From assembly GCF_007828725.1 (NCBI RefSeq), contig NZ_VIUW01000002.1, forward strand, positions 248,001 through 312,000: a stretch of DNA of 64,000 nt, read 5' to 3'. Positions within the stretch are counted from its first letter, which is position 1. Every line of letters begins with the position of its first letter. This document shows positions 8,757 to 16,186 of the stretch, one piece after another. The stretch comes from Marihabitans asiaticum (GTDB taxonomy: Bacteria > Actinomycetota > Actinomycetes > Actinomycetales > Dermatophilaceae). Made by a program: the position numbers and the translations under genes. Under the pieces are notes generated by a model. It did no database searches. It was not told where the DNA came from and saw only the letters and a program-made list of their open reading frames with translations.

Positions 8757-9047
8757 CTAGGACGAAGGGAGGTCGGCCACCGCGGCCCGCAGGCGGGCCT
8801 CGTCGATCCGCCAGTAGTCGTGCTGACGGCCGCCCACGAAGGTGACCGGCACCTCTTCGCCGTAGCGCTCCACCAGCTCGGGGTCGGCGTCGACGTCCAC
8901 CCGCTCCCACCTCACGTCGAGGTCGGCGGCGACGCGGGCCACCACCCCTTCGACGTCGTCGCAGAGGTGGCAGCCGTCCCGGCTGATCACCGAGATCGTC
9001 GCTCCGGGCTGCCAACCCGTCATCGCCGCCCGGTGCCGAGCGGACAT
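8757..9047 (-). CDS. Glutaredoxin/thioredoxin-like small redox protein
   Basis: 96 residues with a CxxC pair (C26-H-L-C29) in a glutaredoxin-like context (ISVISRDGCHLCDDVEG) and a cis-Pro region EEVPVTFVGG. It resembles the DUF836/glutaredoxin-2 family and occupies the place of Rv0508 in M. tuberculosis gene order (from memory). The ATG at 9047 shares a base with the stop of the acyltransferase gene (TGATG), so it is co-translated; ATG 9023 is an alternative. It probably reduces disulfides, but the partner is unknown. Confidence 0.82.
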   Translation of the reverse strand: MSARHRAAMTGWQPGATISVISRDGCHLCDDVEGVVARVAADLDVRWERVDVDADPELVERYGEEVPVTFVGGRQHDYWRIDEARLRAAVADLPSS

Positions 9048-10471
9048 CAGAAGAAGACCGAGCGGCGGGTCATGAGCACCGAGTACAGCGTCTGCTGGAT
9101 GGTCTCGCGAACTTGGTCGGTGAGGTCGAAGACGAGCGCGGGGTCCTCGGCCGCGTCCTTGCCCAGGCTGGCGGTGTCGACGGGCGGGCTGAACTCGATG
9201 ATCCACTTGCTCGGCAGCGGGATCAGGCCGAGCGGCCCGAGGAGCGGGAAGGTCGGCGTCACCGGCGCGTACGGTGCGCCGAGGAGGCGGGCGAGGGTCT
9301 TGAGGTTGCCGATCATCGGGTAGACCTCCTCGGCGCCGACGACCGAGCAGGGGATGATCGGGACCTCGCTGCGCATCGCGGCCGAGACGAAGCCTCCACG
9401 GCCGAAGCGCTGCAGCTTGTACCGCTCCCGGAAGGGCTTGCCCACGCCCTTGAAGCCCTCGGGCCAGACCCCCACCAGCTCGCCGTTGCTCATGAGGCGC
9501 TCGGCGTCGGGGTTGGTCGCGAGGGTCGCGCCGGTCTTGCGCGCGAAGTCGCCGACGAGGGGCATCTGGAAGACGAGGTCGGCGCCGAGCATCCGTAGGA
9601 AACGCCGCTGCGGGTGCTCGTCATAGATCGCCAGCTGGGTGATGACCGAGTCGATGGCGACGGTTCCCGAGTGGTTGCTCACGACAAGCGCGCCGCCCTC
9701 GGCGGGGATGTTCTCGATGCCGCGGACCTCGACCCGGAACCAGCGGTCCTTCAGCGGGCGCAGGAGCGGGAACGCGGTGTGGATCGTGAAGTCCTCGTCG
9801 AAGCCGAAGTCGTCGACCACGTAGTCGCCCTGGACCCTGCGACGGAGGAAGGCGAGGACGTCACCGAGCCGACGCTCCAGGTCCTCGCCCGCGGCCTGGC
9901 TCATGGCGGAGCCGATGCTGCGCGAGGCGACCTGACCGGCGCTGAGGGCGACCGAGAGGAGCTCGGCGACCCCCGGCGCGAGCGTGGTGCCCGAGCTCGG
10001 CGTGGTGCTGGTCGGCGTCTCGGACGGGCTCTCGGCCTCGACCGAACGCACCGCACCCTGCAGCGCGGCGGCACCGGCCGAGCTGGCCCTGGCCCGCTCG
10101 CGTCGTCGCGGCGCGGCGTCGCCACCCCCCTCCCCCTCGACGACGCGGAGCGTCGGGGCGGTGGGGCGAGCCGGTGCCCGGCGGGCCGGCGTGCGGCGGG
10201 CCGGCGTGCGGCGGGCCGGCGTGCGGCGGGCCTGCGCCCGGCCCTCCTCGCTGCCCGAGAGCAGCGGGGTCGAGCGACGACGCGCCCGCTCGCCACCGGC
10301 ACGCTCGGCGGCGGTGGCGACGGCGGTAGGGGTCGACGTCGTGGAGGCTCTCTTGGCGCCGGCCTTCTTCGCGGGGGTCGTCCCCTTCGCGGCGGTCGCC
10401 TTCTTCGTCGGGGCGGTCTTCGCGGTCGACTTCTTCGCGGCAGACTTCTTCGCAGGCTTCTTCTCGGCCAT
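9047..10471 (-). CDS. Lysophospholipid acyltransferase family protein with histone-H1-like N-terminal tail
   Basis: 474 residues. The C-terminal half (about 240-460) is a PlsC/MGAT-like acyltransferase with an NHSG motif (N266, H267) and D274, plus VWPEGFKGVGK, which fits the phosphate-binding block. It resembles Rv0502. Residues 1-105 are a low-complexity basic tail: KKSAAKKSTAKTAPTKKAT-type Ala/Lys runs, then four RRTPA-like repeats. A linker of about 100 residues follows. The tail looks like histone H1 or mycobacterial HupB tails and may bind nucleic acid or acidic lipid. It is coupled by TGATG to the epimerase gene upstream. Confidence 0.85.
   Translation of the reverse strand: MAEKKPAKKSAAKKSTAKTAPTKKATAAKGTTPAKKAGAKRASTTSTPTAVATAAERAGGERARRRSTPLLSGSEEGRAQARRTPARRTPARRTPARRAPARPTAPTLRVVEGEGGGDAAPRRRERARASSAGAAALQGAVRSVEAESPSETPTSTTPSSGTTLAPGVAELLSVALSAGQVASRSIGSAMSQAAGEDLERRLGDVLAFLRRRVQGDYVVDDFGFDEDFTIHTAFPLLRPLKDRWFRVEVRGIENIPAEGGALVVSNHSGTVAIDSVITQLAIYDEHPQRRFLRMLGADLVFQMPLVGDFARKTGATLATNPDAERLMSNGELVGVWPEGFKGVGKPFRERYKLQRFGRGGFVSAAMRSEVPIIPCSVVGAEEVYPMIGNLKTLARLLGAPYAPVTPTFPLLGPLGLIPLPSKWIIEFSPPVDTASLGKDAAEDPALVFDLTDQVRETIQQTLYSVLMTRRSVFF
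10181..10240. repeat. 15-bp tandem repeat within the acyltransferase tail
   Basis: Three identical copies of GCGGGCCGGCGTGCG at 10181, 10196 and 10211, then a diverged fourth. They encode the RRTPA repeats. The number of units could vary between strains by slippage. Confidence 0.85.
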
Positions 10472-11520
10472 CAGTCCTTCTTCCCGGTGAGGTCGATCGC
10501 GGCGATCGCTCGCTCGGCGGCGTGTGCGGCAAGCCAGCTGGGCTGCTTGCGCCCGCCGAGGAAGAATCGCCGGTGGGTGAGGCGGGCGGCGAAGGACTCG
10601 AACGCCTCTCGTGTGGTGTAGCGCGGCTCGAACCCGAGCTCGGCGCGCATCTTCGTCGTGTCGACGCCCCGGCCGAAGGTGAGCAACGTGATCTGGTCCG
10701 GGCTGCTGTCGACGAGGCCGCTGCGTTGCAGCAAGCCCCCGATCGTCCCGCTGCCCTGGTGCGGTATCGACAGGAACGGGCGGCCGGCGAGGTTGGCCGC
10801 CTGGGTGGCGGTGATGATGCCGTCACCGGCGATGTTGACCGTGCCGACGGCGTCCTGGAGCAGCGCCGTCGTCAGGGCCTCGCCGACGTCATCCTCGTGG
10901 ACGAACTGCAGCCTGCCGTCGTAGCCGAGCGGCAGCGGGATGAGCGGGAGCGAGAAGTAGTCGGTCATCGCGGTCCGGATGCGCGGCCCGATGACGTTGG
11001 CGAAGCGCAGCATGGTGATCCCGACGTCGGGCCGGCGCCGCGCGAAGCCGCGCACGTACCCCTCGACCTCGACGGAGTCTCGGCCCCACCCACCCGAGGG
11101 CAGCCGGCGCGCTGAGAACTCCTCCTTGAACATCGCCGGGTCCTTGGGGCTGGAACCGTAGACGGCGGAGGTCGACTTCACCACGAGGCGCTGGAGGCTC
11201 TCGGCCTTCTGGCAGGCAGCGAGCAGCTGCATGGTGCCGATGACGTTGATCTCCTTCTGGGAGACCCGCCCTCCGCTGGCGGCCGGGGTGGCGATGACCC
11301 CCATGTGCACCACGGTGTCGACCTCGTTGTCGGAGACGATCCGCGCGATGAGCGGGCTGCGGATGTCGGCCCGGACGAACTCGGCCCGCCCGATTCCGTG
11401 GCGGGGAGGGACGACGTCGACGCCGATGATCCGGGTGACGTCCTCCTCGGCGCTGAGCCGGCGCGCGAAGGCGCCACCGAGGTGTCGCGACACCCCGGTG
11501 ATGAGCACGGTGCGAGCCAC
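10471..11520 (-). CDS. NAD-dependent epimerase/dehydratase family protein (GalE2-like)
   Basis: 349 residues, extended short-chain dehydrogenase fold. It has an N-terminal nucleotide-binding loop ITGVSRHLGGAFA and motifs RAEFVRADIRSP and KSTSAVYGSSPKDP. The latter closely resemble M. tuberculosis Rv0501. The catalytic Tyr-x3-Lys pair is not obvious: the equivalent region reads VEVEGYVRGFARR, so true epimerase activity is doubtful. Start is GTG at 11520 with GGGAGG 7 nt upstream. It is first in a three-gene operon with the acyltransferase and the redox protein. Confidence 0.85.
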   Translation of the reverse strand: MARTVLITGVSRHLGGAFARRLSAEEDVTRIIGVDVVPPRHGIGRAEFVRADIRSPLIARIVSDNEVDTVVHMGVIATPAASGGRVSQKEINVIGTMQLLAACQKAESLQRLVVKSTSAVYGSSPKDPAMFKEEFSARRLPSGGWGRDSVEVEGYVRGFARRRPDVGITMLRFANVIGPRIRTAMTDYFSLPLIPLPLGYDGRLQFVHEDDVGEALTTALLQDAVGTVNIAGDGIITATQAANLAGRPFLSIPHQGSGTIGGLLQRSGLVDSSPDQITLLTFGRGVDTTKMRAELGFEPRYTTREAFESFAARLTHRRFFLGGRKQPSWLAAHAAERAIAAIDLTGKKD

Positions 11521-11631
11521 CTGGTTCCTCCCTCGATCCTGGCGCAGGTGAGCGGTGTGAGCCCGAGCCTAACCAGGCATGCGCCCACGGTGGCCGGGAC
11601 GGGGCAAGGAGACGGGGGCAGGGAGACGGCT

Positions 11632-11661
11632 GCGGGCCCCAGCCGATCGGCTGGGGCCCGC
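11632..11661 (-). terminator. Perfect inverted repeat after the bS22 gene
   Basis: GCGGGCCCCAGCCGA followed directly by its reverse complement, 15-bp arms. It lies 7 nt past the bS22 stop and 111 bp upstream of the epimerase start. No U-run follows, which is common in high-GC genomes. Confidence 0.6.
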
Positions 11662-11667
11662 TGTGCG

Positions 11668-11766
11668 TCACTTCTTGTTGCGGCGCTGGTGGCGCGTCTT
11701 GCGCAGCAGCTTGCGGTGCTTCTTCTTCGCCATCCGCTTGCGGCGCTTCTTGATCACAGAACCCAT
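11668..11766 (-). CDS. Small ribosomal protein bS22 (AURKAIP1/COX24 domain)
   Basis: 32 residues beginning MGSVIKKRRKRMAKKKHRK and otherwise almost entirely Lys, Arg and His. This matches the tiny actinobacterial 30S protein bS22 (Rv0500B in M. tuberculosis). It binds 16S rRNA in the small subunit. It sits between the HTH gene and the epimerase, as in mycobacteria. Confidence 0.93.
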   Translation of the reverse strand: MGSVIKKRRKRMAKKKHRKLLRKTRHQRRNKK

Positions 11767-11896
11767 ACGTCGTCCTTCATCGTGCTTCGTCGTGCTGAGT
11801 GCCCGGGAGGGGAGGGCATCTCACCGCGCCTCTTCTCGGGTCAGAGTCGATGCAGCAGCCTATCTGGCGCTCGTACCGACCCCAAACCGGCCGGAG

Positions 11897-11925
11897 GCGA
11901 AGGGGGCGGCGCCCCCCCCCTTCGC
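11897..11925 (-). terminator. Hairpin made of two inverted GCGAAGGGG motifs, after the HTH gene
   Basis: GCGAAGGGGG (11897-11906) and CCCCCTTCGC (11916-11925) pair across a short GC loop. The hairpin ends 1 nt from the HTH stop codon. This placement resembles the way DNA uptake sequences double as terminators in Neisseria and Pasteurellaceae. Confidence 0.65.
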
Positions 11926-11926
11926 T

Positions 11927-12124
11927 CTATGCGGTCTCGACGTAGGAGGAGTCGAGGTATGCGTCGACGGCCTCCTTGGGGACGCGGAAGGACCGGCCGA
12001 CCCGGACCGCGGGCAGCTCGCCTGCGTGGACCATGCGATAGACCGTCATCTTCGAGACGCGCATGATCGAGGCCACCTCCGCGACCGTGAGGAACGTGAC
12101 CCCACTCAGTCGGTCCTCCGACAT
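11927..12124 (-). CDS. Helix-turn-helix protein, excisionase/BldC-like
   Basis: 65 residues. The MerR/excisionase-type helix-turn-helix (FLTVAEVASIMRVSKMTVYR) and the wing (GELPAVRVGRSFRVPKEAVD) cover almost the whole protein. It occupies the place of Rv0500A next to bS22, so it is a conserved chromosomal regulator rather than a prophage excisionase. The ATG at 12124 is preceded by GGTGGGGAG. A consensus-like promoter lies about 80 bp upstream. The leader can form a hairpin next to the ribosome-binding site. Confidence 0.88.
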   Translation of the reverse strand: MSEDRLSGVTFLTVAEVASIMRVSKMTVYRMVHAGELPAVRVGRSFRVPKEAVDAYLDSSYVETA

Positions 12125-12202
12125 CTCCCCACCTGAACCTTTCCCTGACGAGCGCAGCGCCAGCTCAGGTGGCCGACGGACTTCTACGACGCGTGCAGGG
12201 TA

Positions 12203-12231
12203 ACCATAGAGGTAGTTGTGACTGCTGTGAA
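12203..12231 (-). promoter_or_regulatory. Promoter of the HTH/bS22 genes
   Basis: Minus-strand -35 TTCACA (12231-12226), 17-nt spacer, -10 TATGGT (12208-12203). A transcript from here would have a leader of about 70 nt before the HTH ATG. Confidence 0.6.
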
Positions 12232-12292
12232 GCCCCTGAGAGAATCGTCGACGCCGATGTCCAGGCGACACGCCGATGCGACGGCCGCAGAT

Positions 12293-13483
12293 CTAGTCGA
12301 ACCAGACGTCGAGGCCGTGGGTGGGGAAGACCGCCTCGCGGGTCGCCATGATCGCTCGGTCGACGTCGCTGTGCGGGTTGTAGCCCATCGACCAGGGCTG
12401 CACCCAGATCGGCAGCTCGGAGCGCGGCAGGTCTCCCATCCGCGCTGGGGGCGTCTTGCCGGCGAGGTGCTGCACCTGGGCGACGTAGTCCGCGGGTAGC
12501 TCGGTCGCGACGTCGACCGGCTGGTGCGCGGCAATGGCGGTGAGGTGCGCCCAGGAGCGCGGGACGACGTCGACGAGCTCGTACCCTCCTCCGCCCAGGG
12601 CGATCCAGCGCCCGTCGCAGAGGTCGTGGGAGAGGCGGTGCAGCGTGGCCATCGCGTGGCGCTGCGCGTCGACCGTGAGCGCCATGTGGGCGAGCGGGTC
12701 GCTGGAGTGGGTGTCGCACCCGTGCTGGGTGATGAGCACCTGCGGCTCGAAGGCCTCGACCACCGGGATGACCGCCGAGGCCAGCGCCCGCAGCCACGGC
12801 GAGTCGGTCACCGCGGGTGGGAGCGCCACGTTGACGGCGGTCCCTTCCGCACCCGGCCCGCCGACGTCCCCTGGCCATCCCGTCCCGGGGAAGAGCGTCC
12901 GGCCCGACTCGTGCAGCGAGCAGGTGAGCACGCGCGGGTCGTCGTAGAACGCGGCCTGCACTCCGTCGCCGTGATGGACGTCGACGTCGACGTAGGCCAC
13001 CCGCTCGACGCCCTGCGCCAGCAGCCACTCGATGGCCACGACGATGTCGTTGTAGATGCAGAACCCCGAGGCGCGATCGCGCATGGCGTGGTGCATCCCG
13101 CCGGTGAAGTTCACCCCGTGCTGGTTCTCGCCGTGCCAGACCCGGCGGGTGACCTCCATCGTGCCCGCGACGATCCTGGCGCTGGCCTCGTGCATGCCCT
13201 CGAACGCCGGGACGTCCTCGGTCCCGATGCCGAAGCGGGCATCGGCCCGGCTCGGGTCGGCGCTGACCTGCTTCACGGCCTCGACGTACTCCCCGTCGTG
13301 CGCGGCCAACAGCGTCTGATCGTCGGCGACACCGGGTGAGACGACGTCGACGTCGGCGAGCACGCCGAGCGACTGCGCCAGCTTCGCGGTGAGGTCGATG
13401 CGAAGCGGCGCCATCGGGTGGCCGACCCCGAAGTCGTACTTCGTGAACTCCGGCCCCCACACCACGCACGCCCGTGTGCTCAT
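12293..13483 (-). CDS. acuC: AcuC-type histone-deacetylase-like protein
   Basis: 396 residues, arginase/deacetylase fold. The class I/II deacetylase zinc motif VDVDVHHGDG, the HHAMRDRASGFCIYND region, a GHPMAP start and GGGGYEL near residue 300 are seen. Known AcuC deacetylates acetyl-CoA synthetase and other acetyl-lysines. No acetoin or acsA genes are adjacent, so the substrate here is inferred from the family only. The ATG at 13483 has TACCGT ending 7 nt upstream and no Shine-Dalgarno. Confidence 0.88.
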   Translation of the reverse strand: MSTRACVVWGPEFTKYDFGVGHPMAPLRIDLTAKLAQSLGVLADVDVVSPGVADDQTLLAAHDGEYVEAVKQVSADPSRADARFGIGTEDVPAFEGMHEASARIVAGTMEVTRRVWHGENQHGVNFTGGMHHAMRDRASGFCIYNDIVVAIEWLLAQGVERVAYVDVDVHHGDGVQAAFYDDPRVLTCSLHESGRTLFPGTGWPGDVGGPGAEGTAVNVALPPAVTDSPWLRALASAVIPVVEAFEPQVLITQHGCDTHSSDPLAHMALTVDAQRHAMATLHRLSHDLCDGRWIALGGGGYELVDVVPRSWAHLTAIAAHQPVDVATELPADYVAQVQHLAGKTPPARMGDLPRSELPIWVQPWSMGYNPHSDVDRAIMATREAVFPTHGLDVWFD

Positions 13484-13489
13484 GCTCGC

Positions 13490-13495
13490 ACGGTA
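13490..13495 (-). promoter_or_regulatory. Putative -10 box of acuC (leaderless type)
   Basis: TACCGT on the minus strand, 6 nt before the acuC ATG. Confidence 0.5.
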
Positions 13496-13547
13496 CTCGC
13501 ACTACAGTCGGGGCCTGGAAGGACCTTCGACACGGGAGCTTTTACGC

Positions 13548-14216
13548 ATGGGGAAGATGCGGGTGCACAACGAGGACATCCTCGTCGTCGGGATGGGACG
13601 GTTCGGCGGAGCTGTGGCCACCGAGCTGCACCGTCTCGGCAACCGCGTGACCGCGGTCGAGCTCGATCACGCCCTCGCCGAGTCCTACCTCGGCCGGGTG
13701 GGTCGGATCGTGCAGGGCGACGCCACGAACGTCACCTTCGTGGAGGAGCTGCGCCCGGCGGAGTTCTCCGGGGCCGTCCTCGGCATCGGGTCGTCGGTCG
13801 AGGCATCGGTCCTCGCCGCGGTCAACCTCATCGACGCCGGGGCCCCGAAGGTCTGGGCCAAGGCGGTGAGCCCGGAGCACGCCCGCATCCTGGCCCGCAT
13901 CGGGGTGCAGCACGTCCTCTCCCCCGAGATCGAGTCCGGGCAGCGCCTGGCCCACCTCGTCGGCAGTAAGCTCATCGACTACATCGAGTTCGACGACGGC
14001 TTCGCGATCGTCAAGATGATCCCGCCCAAGGAGGCGGTCGGCTTCACCCTGGAGCAGTCTCAGATCCGCAGCAGGTACGGCGTCACCGTCGTCGGGGTCA
14101 AGCCGCCCGGTGAGGACTTCACGCATGCGCGGCCCGAGACCAAGGTCCACGAGGGCGACACGATCATCGTCAGCGGCCCCACCTCGCTCATCGAGCGGAT
14201 GGCAGCGCGCCCCTGA
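13548..14216 (+). CDS. TrkA-family potassium uptake regulatory protein
   Basis: 222 residues: RCK N-domain with nucleotide-binding loop VVGMGRFGGAVATEL (about 10-24) and an acidic strand end VELD, then an RCK C-domain (about 135-220). Such proteins gate KtrB/TrkH channels in response to ADP/ATP or c-di-AMP. The ATG at 13548 has GGGAG about 10 nt upstream. TACAGT at 13503-13508 could be its -10. No membrane channel gene is adjacent, so its partner must be encoded elsewhere. Confidence 0.85.
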   Translation: MGKMRVHNEDILVVGMGRFGGAVATELHRLGNRVTAVELDHALAESYLGRVGRIVQGDATNVTFVEELRPAEFSGAVLGIGSSVEASVLAAVNLIDAGAPKVWAKAVSPEHARILARIGVQHVLSPEIESGQRLAHLVGSKLIDYIEFDDGFAIVKMIPPKEAVGFTLEQSQIRSRYGVTVVGVKPPGEDFTHARPETKVHEGDTIIVSGPTSLIERMAARP

Positions 14217-14249
14217 CGGCGCGCGGGGCCTGACGGAGCGGAGAGCGGC

Positions 14250-14786
14250 TCAGCCGTCGCCGCGGTCGTCGCCGAGGGCGAGGACCATGGCGATCTCTTC
14301 CTCGCCGTCGTCGCTGTGCGTGCGCATCGGGCGCCGGTCGTCGGTCGGGCGGAATCCGAAGCTGCTGGCGAAGGCGACCGCGCGGGGGTTGTCGGTCCCG
14401 ACCCAGTAGAAGAGCCGGCGCAGGCCTCTCCCCTTCGCGTCCTTGGACGCTTCGCGTACGAGCGTCGCCGCGACGCTCCTGCCGCGCCACTCGGGGGCGA
14501 CCCACAGACCGAAGAGCTGACCTGCGGAGTCGTCGGTCTCCTCGTCCGGCTTCTCCGGGGAGGAGCCGATGCTCACGACGCCGACCCGGCCGCCGTCGGC
14601 TTCGGCGAGCAGGCGGCGGCTGCGGTTCATCCGCTCGCGCCAGAACTGCTCCGACTTGCCCTCCTCATCGGCCTTGTCGGCGACGAAGGCGTCCGGAGAC
14701 TCCTCGAGCGCAGCCAGGCGAACCTCTCGATAGGTCTCCCAGTCGTCCTCGCCGAGGGCACGCACGGTGATCTCACTCATGGCCAT
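14250..14786 (-). CDS. GNAT-family N-acetyltransferase
   Basis: 178 residues. The acetyl-CoA-binding motif A is LWVAPEWRGRSVAATLV (R/Q-x-x-G-x-G/A type), followed by NPRAVAFASSFGFRP. The substrate cannot be told. A second ATG two codons in is equally plausible. It is followed 33 nt away, convergently, by trkA. Confidence 0.8.
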   Translation of the reverse strand: MAMSEITVRALGEDDWETYREVRLAALEESPDAFVADKADEEGKSEQFWRERMNRSRRLLAEADGGRVGVVSIGSSPEKPDEETDDSAGQLFGLWVAPEWRGRSVAATLVREASKDAKGRGLRRLFYWVGTDNPRAVAFASSFGFRPTDDRRPMRTHSDDGEEEIAMVLALGDDRGDG

Positions 14787-14832
14787 ACTCTGTCATGTCT
14801 GGCGGGCGGGTGCCGAGCGTGTCACCAGGAGT

Positions 14833-15360
14833 TCACCCGGTCAGGTACCGCACCATCTCCAGCTCGCAGACCCTGGGGTGGGTGGAGGAGGGCCCGGCCT
14901 CCCCGGTCTCGACGAACCCCATCCGAGAGTAGGCGGCACGCGCCCTGGGGTTGTTCTCGGCGACCTCGAGGACGACCCGCTCCAGCCCGTCCGCACGGGC
15001 CTGCGCCACGGCCGCCTCGACGAGGGCCTGCGCCGCCCCACCGCCCCGGGCATGGGCGGCGACCCACATCCCCACGAGCCAGATCTCCTCCGACGGCCGG
15101 TCGTCGCTGGCGTAGAGCGTCACCGACCCGACCGGTCGGGAGCCGGTCCAGGCCATCCAGGCCAGCCCGCCGGCCCGCTCGCGCCACAGCTCCTCGGGGT
15201 ACTCCCGCTCTCGCTCGTAGGTCGACCCGTACGCCAGCGGGGTGTCGAGCAGCATCGCCAGCCGGACCGACCGCAGGTCGGCCCAGTCCTGCGGGGTGAG
15301 CCGGCGCACGCGCACCGGCCCGTCCCACCCGTCGCCGACCAGCTCGGGGGTCTTGCTCAT
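14833..15360 (-). CDS. GNAT-family N-acetyltransferase
   Basis: 175 residues from the ATG at 15360, which overlaps the proC stop by 4 nt (ATGA). Motif A is VGMWVAAHARGGGAAQALV, followed by ENNPRARAAYSRMGFVETG. It resembles the neighbouring acetyltransferase at 14250-14786 and may be an old duplicate. Co-translation with proC links it to that operon, but no substrate can be named. Confidence 0.8.
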   Translation of the reverse strand: MSKTPELVGDGWDGPVRVRRLTPQDWADLRSVRLAMLLDTPLAYGSTYEREREYPEELWRERAGGLAWMAWTGSRPVGSVTLYASDDRPSEEIWLVGMWVAAHARGGGAAQALVEAAVAQARADGLERVVLEVAENNPRARAAYSRMGFVETGEAGPSSTHPRVCELEMVRYLTG

Positions 15361-16160
15361 CCGGCCGACCGCCGGGCGCACGCCTCCACGGCCCGGGCGA
15401 AGGTCTCGCGCAGGCCGCCGGCCTCGAGCTGGCGCAGCGCGGCGGCGGTGGACCCTCCGGGGGAGGTGACCGCGGCCCGAAGGAGCGCCGGTTCCTCGCC
15501 CGTCTCCCGCATCATCGTCCCGGCGCCGAGGGCGGCCTGGGTGGCGAGCTCCACGGCCGTGGCCCGCGGCAGCCCCCCGGCGACACCGGCGTCGACGAGC
15601 GCCTCGACGACGAGGTAGAAGTACGCCGGGGCCGAGCCCGAGAGCGCCGTCGCGACGTCCTGCTGGGTCTCCGGCAGCACGATGGTCTCTCCCGTCGCCG
15701 CGAGCACCTCACGGACCGCGTCCAGCTGGGCCTGGCTCACGCTCGCCCCGGGAGAGAGCACGGTCATCCCCTGACCGACCCGGGCCGGGGTGCTGGGCAT
15801 GCCGCGGATCGCCGCCACCTCGTCCGGCAGGAGGTCGCCCAGGTCGCTCAGGCTCACCCCGAGGGCGAGGCTGACCACGACACTGCCGGGGCGAAGGGAG
15901 TCGCGCACCTGCTCGAGCAGCTCGGGGACCACCGCCGGCTTGACGACGAGCAGGTGCAGATCGGCCTGAGCCGCCGCCTCCTCCGGGGCCACCGAGCGCG
16001 CACCATCCCGGGCGTCGAGCTCGCGGGCCTGCTCCTCGCGGCGCACCACGGCGAGCACCTCGGGATCGCCGTCCCTGCGTCCGGAGAGCAGGCCCTCGAG
16101 GATCGCCCCGCCCATCGAGCCGACGCCGTAGATCGCTGTGGTCCGCTGCTGCTCGCTCAT
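15357..16160 (-). CDS. proC: Pyrroline-5-carboxylate reductase
   Basis: 267 residues. It reduces P5C to proline with NAD(P)H, the last step of proline synthesis. The N-terminal GVGSMGGAILEGLL is the dinucleotide site. The C-terminal signature AAVTSPGGSTAAALRQLE is complete. The ATG at 16160 has no Shine-Dalgarno but TACGCT 7 nt upstream. It lies 26 nt downstream of the PRODH-like gene on the same strand and overlaps the GNAT gene. The location beside bS22 and ppx matches M. tuberculosis. Confidence 0.95.
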   Translation of the reverse strand: MSEQQRTTAIYGVGSMGGAILEGLLSGRRDGDPEVLAVVRREEQARELDARDGARSVAPEEAAAQADLHLLVVKPAVVPELLEQVRDSLRPGSVVVSLALGVSLSDLGDLLPDEVAAIRGMPSTPARVGQGMTVLSPGASVSQAQLDAVREVLAATGETIVLPETQQDVATALSGSAPAYFYLVVEALVDAGVAGGLPRATAVELATQAALGAGTMMRETGEEPALLRAAVTSPGGSTAAALRQLEAGGLRETFARAVEACARRSAG

Positions 16161-16167
16161 CCGGCTC

Positions 16168-16173
16168 AGCGTA
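16168..16173 (-). promoter_or_regulatory. Putative -10 box of proC (leaderless type)
   Basis: TACGCT on the minus strand, 7 nt before the proC ATG, in the gap behind the PRODH-like gene. It suggests proC has its own promoter. Confidence 0.5.
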
Positions 16174-16186
16174 GCGACCGGGCCCC

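Noticed and set aside
11927-12124. Phage excisionase
   Set aside because: The helix-turn-helix is excisionase-like, but the position beside bS22 and the galE-like gene is the conserved chromosomal one and no integrase or phage genes are present.
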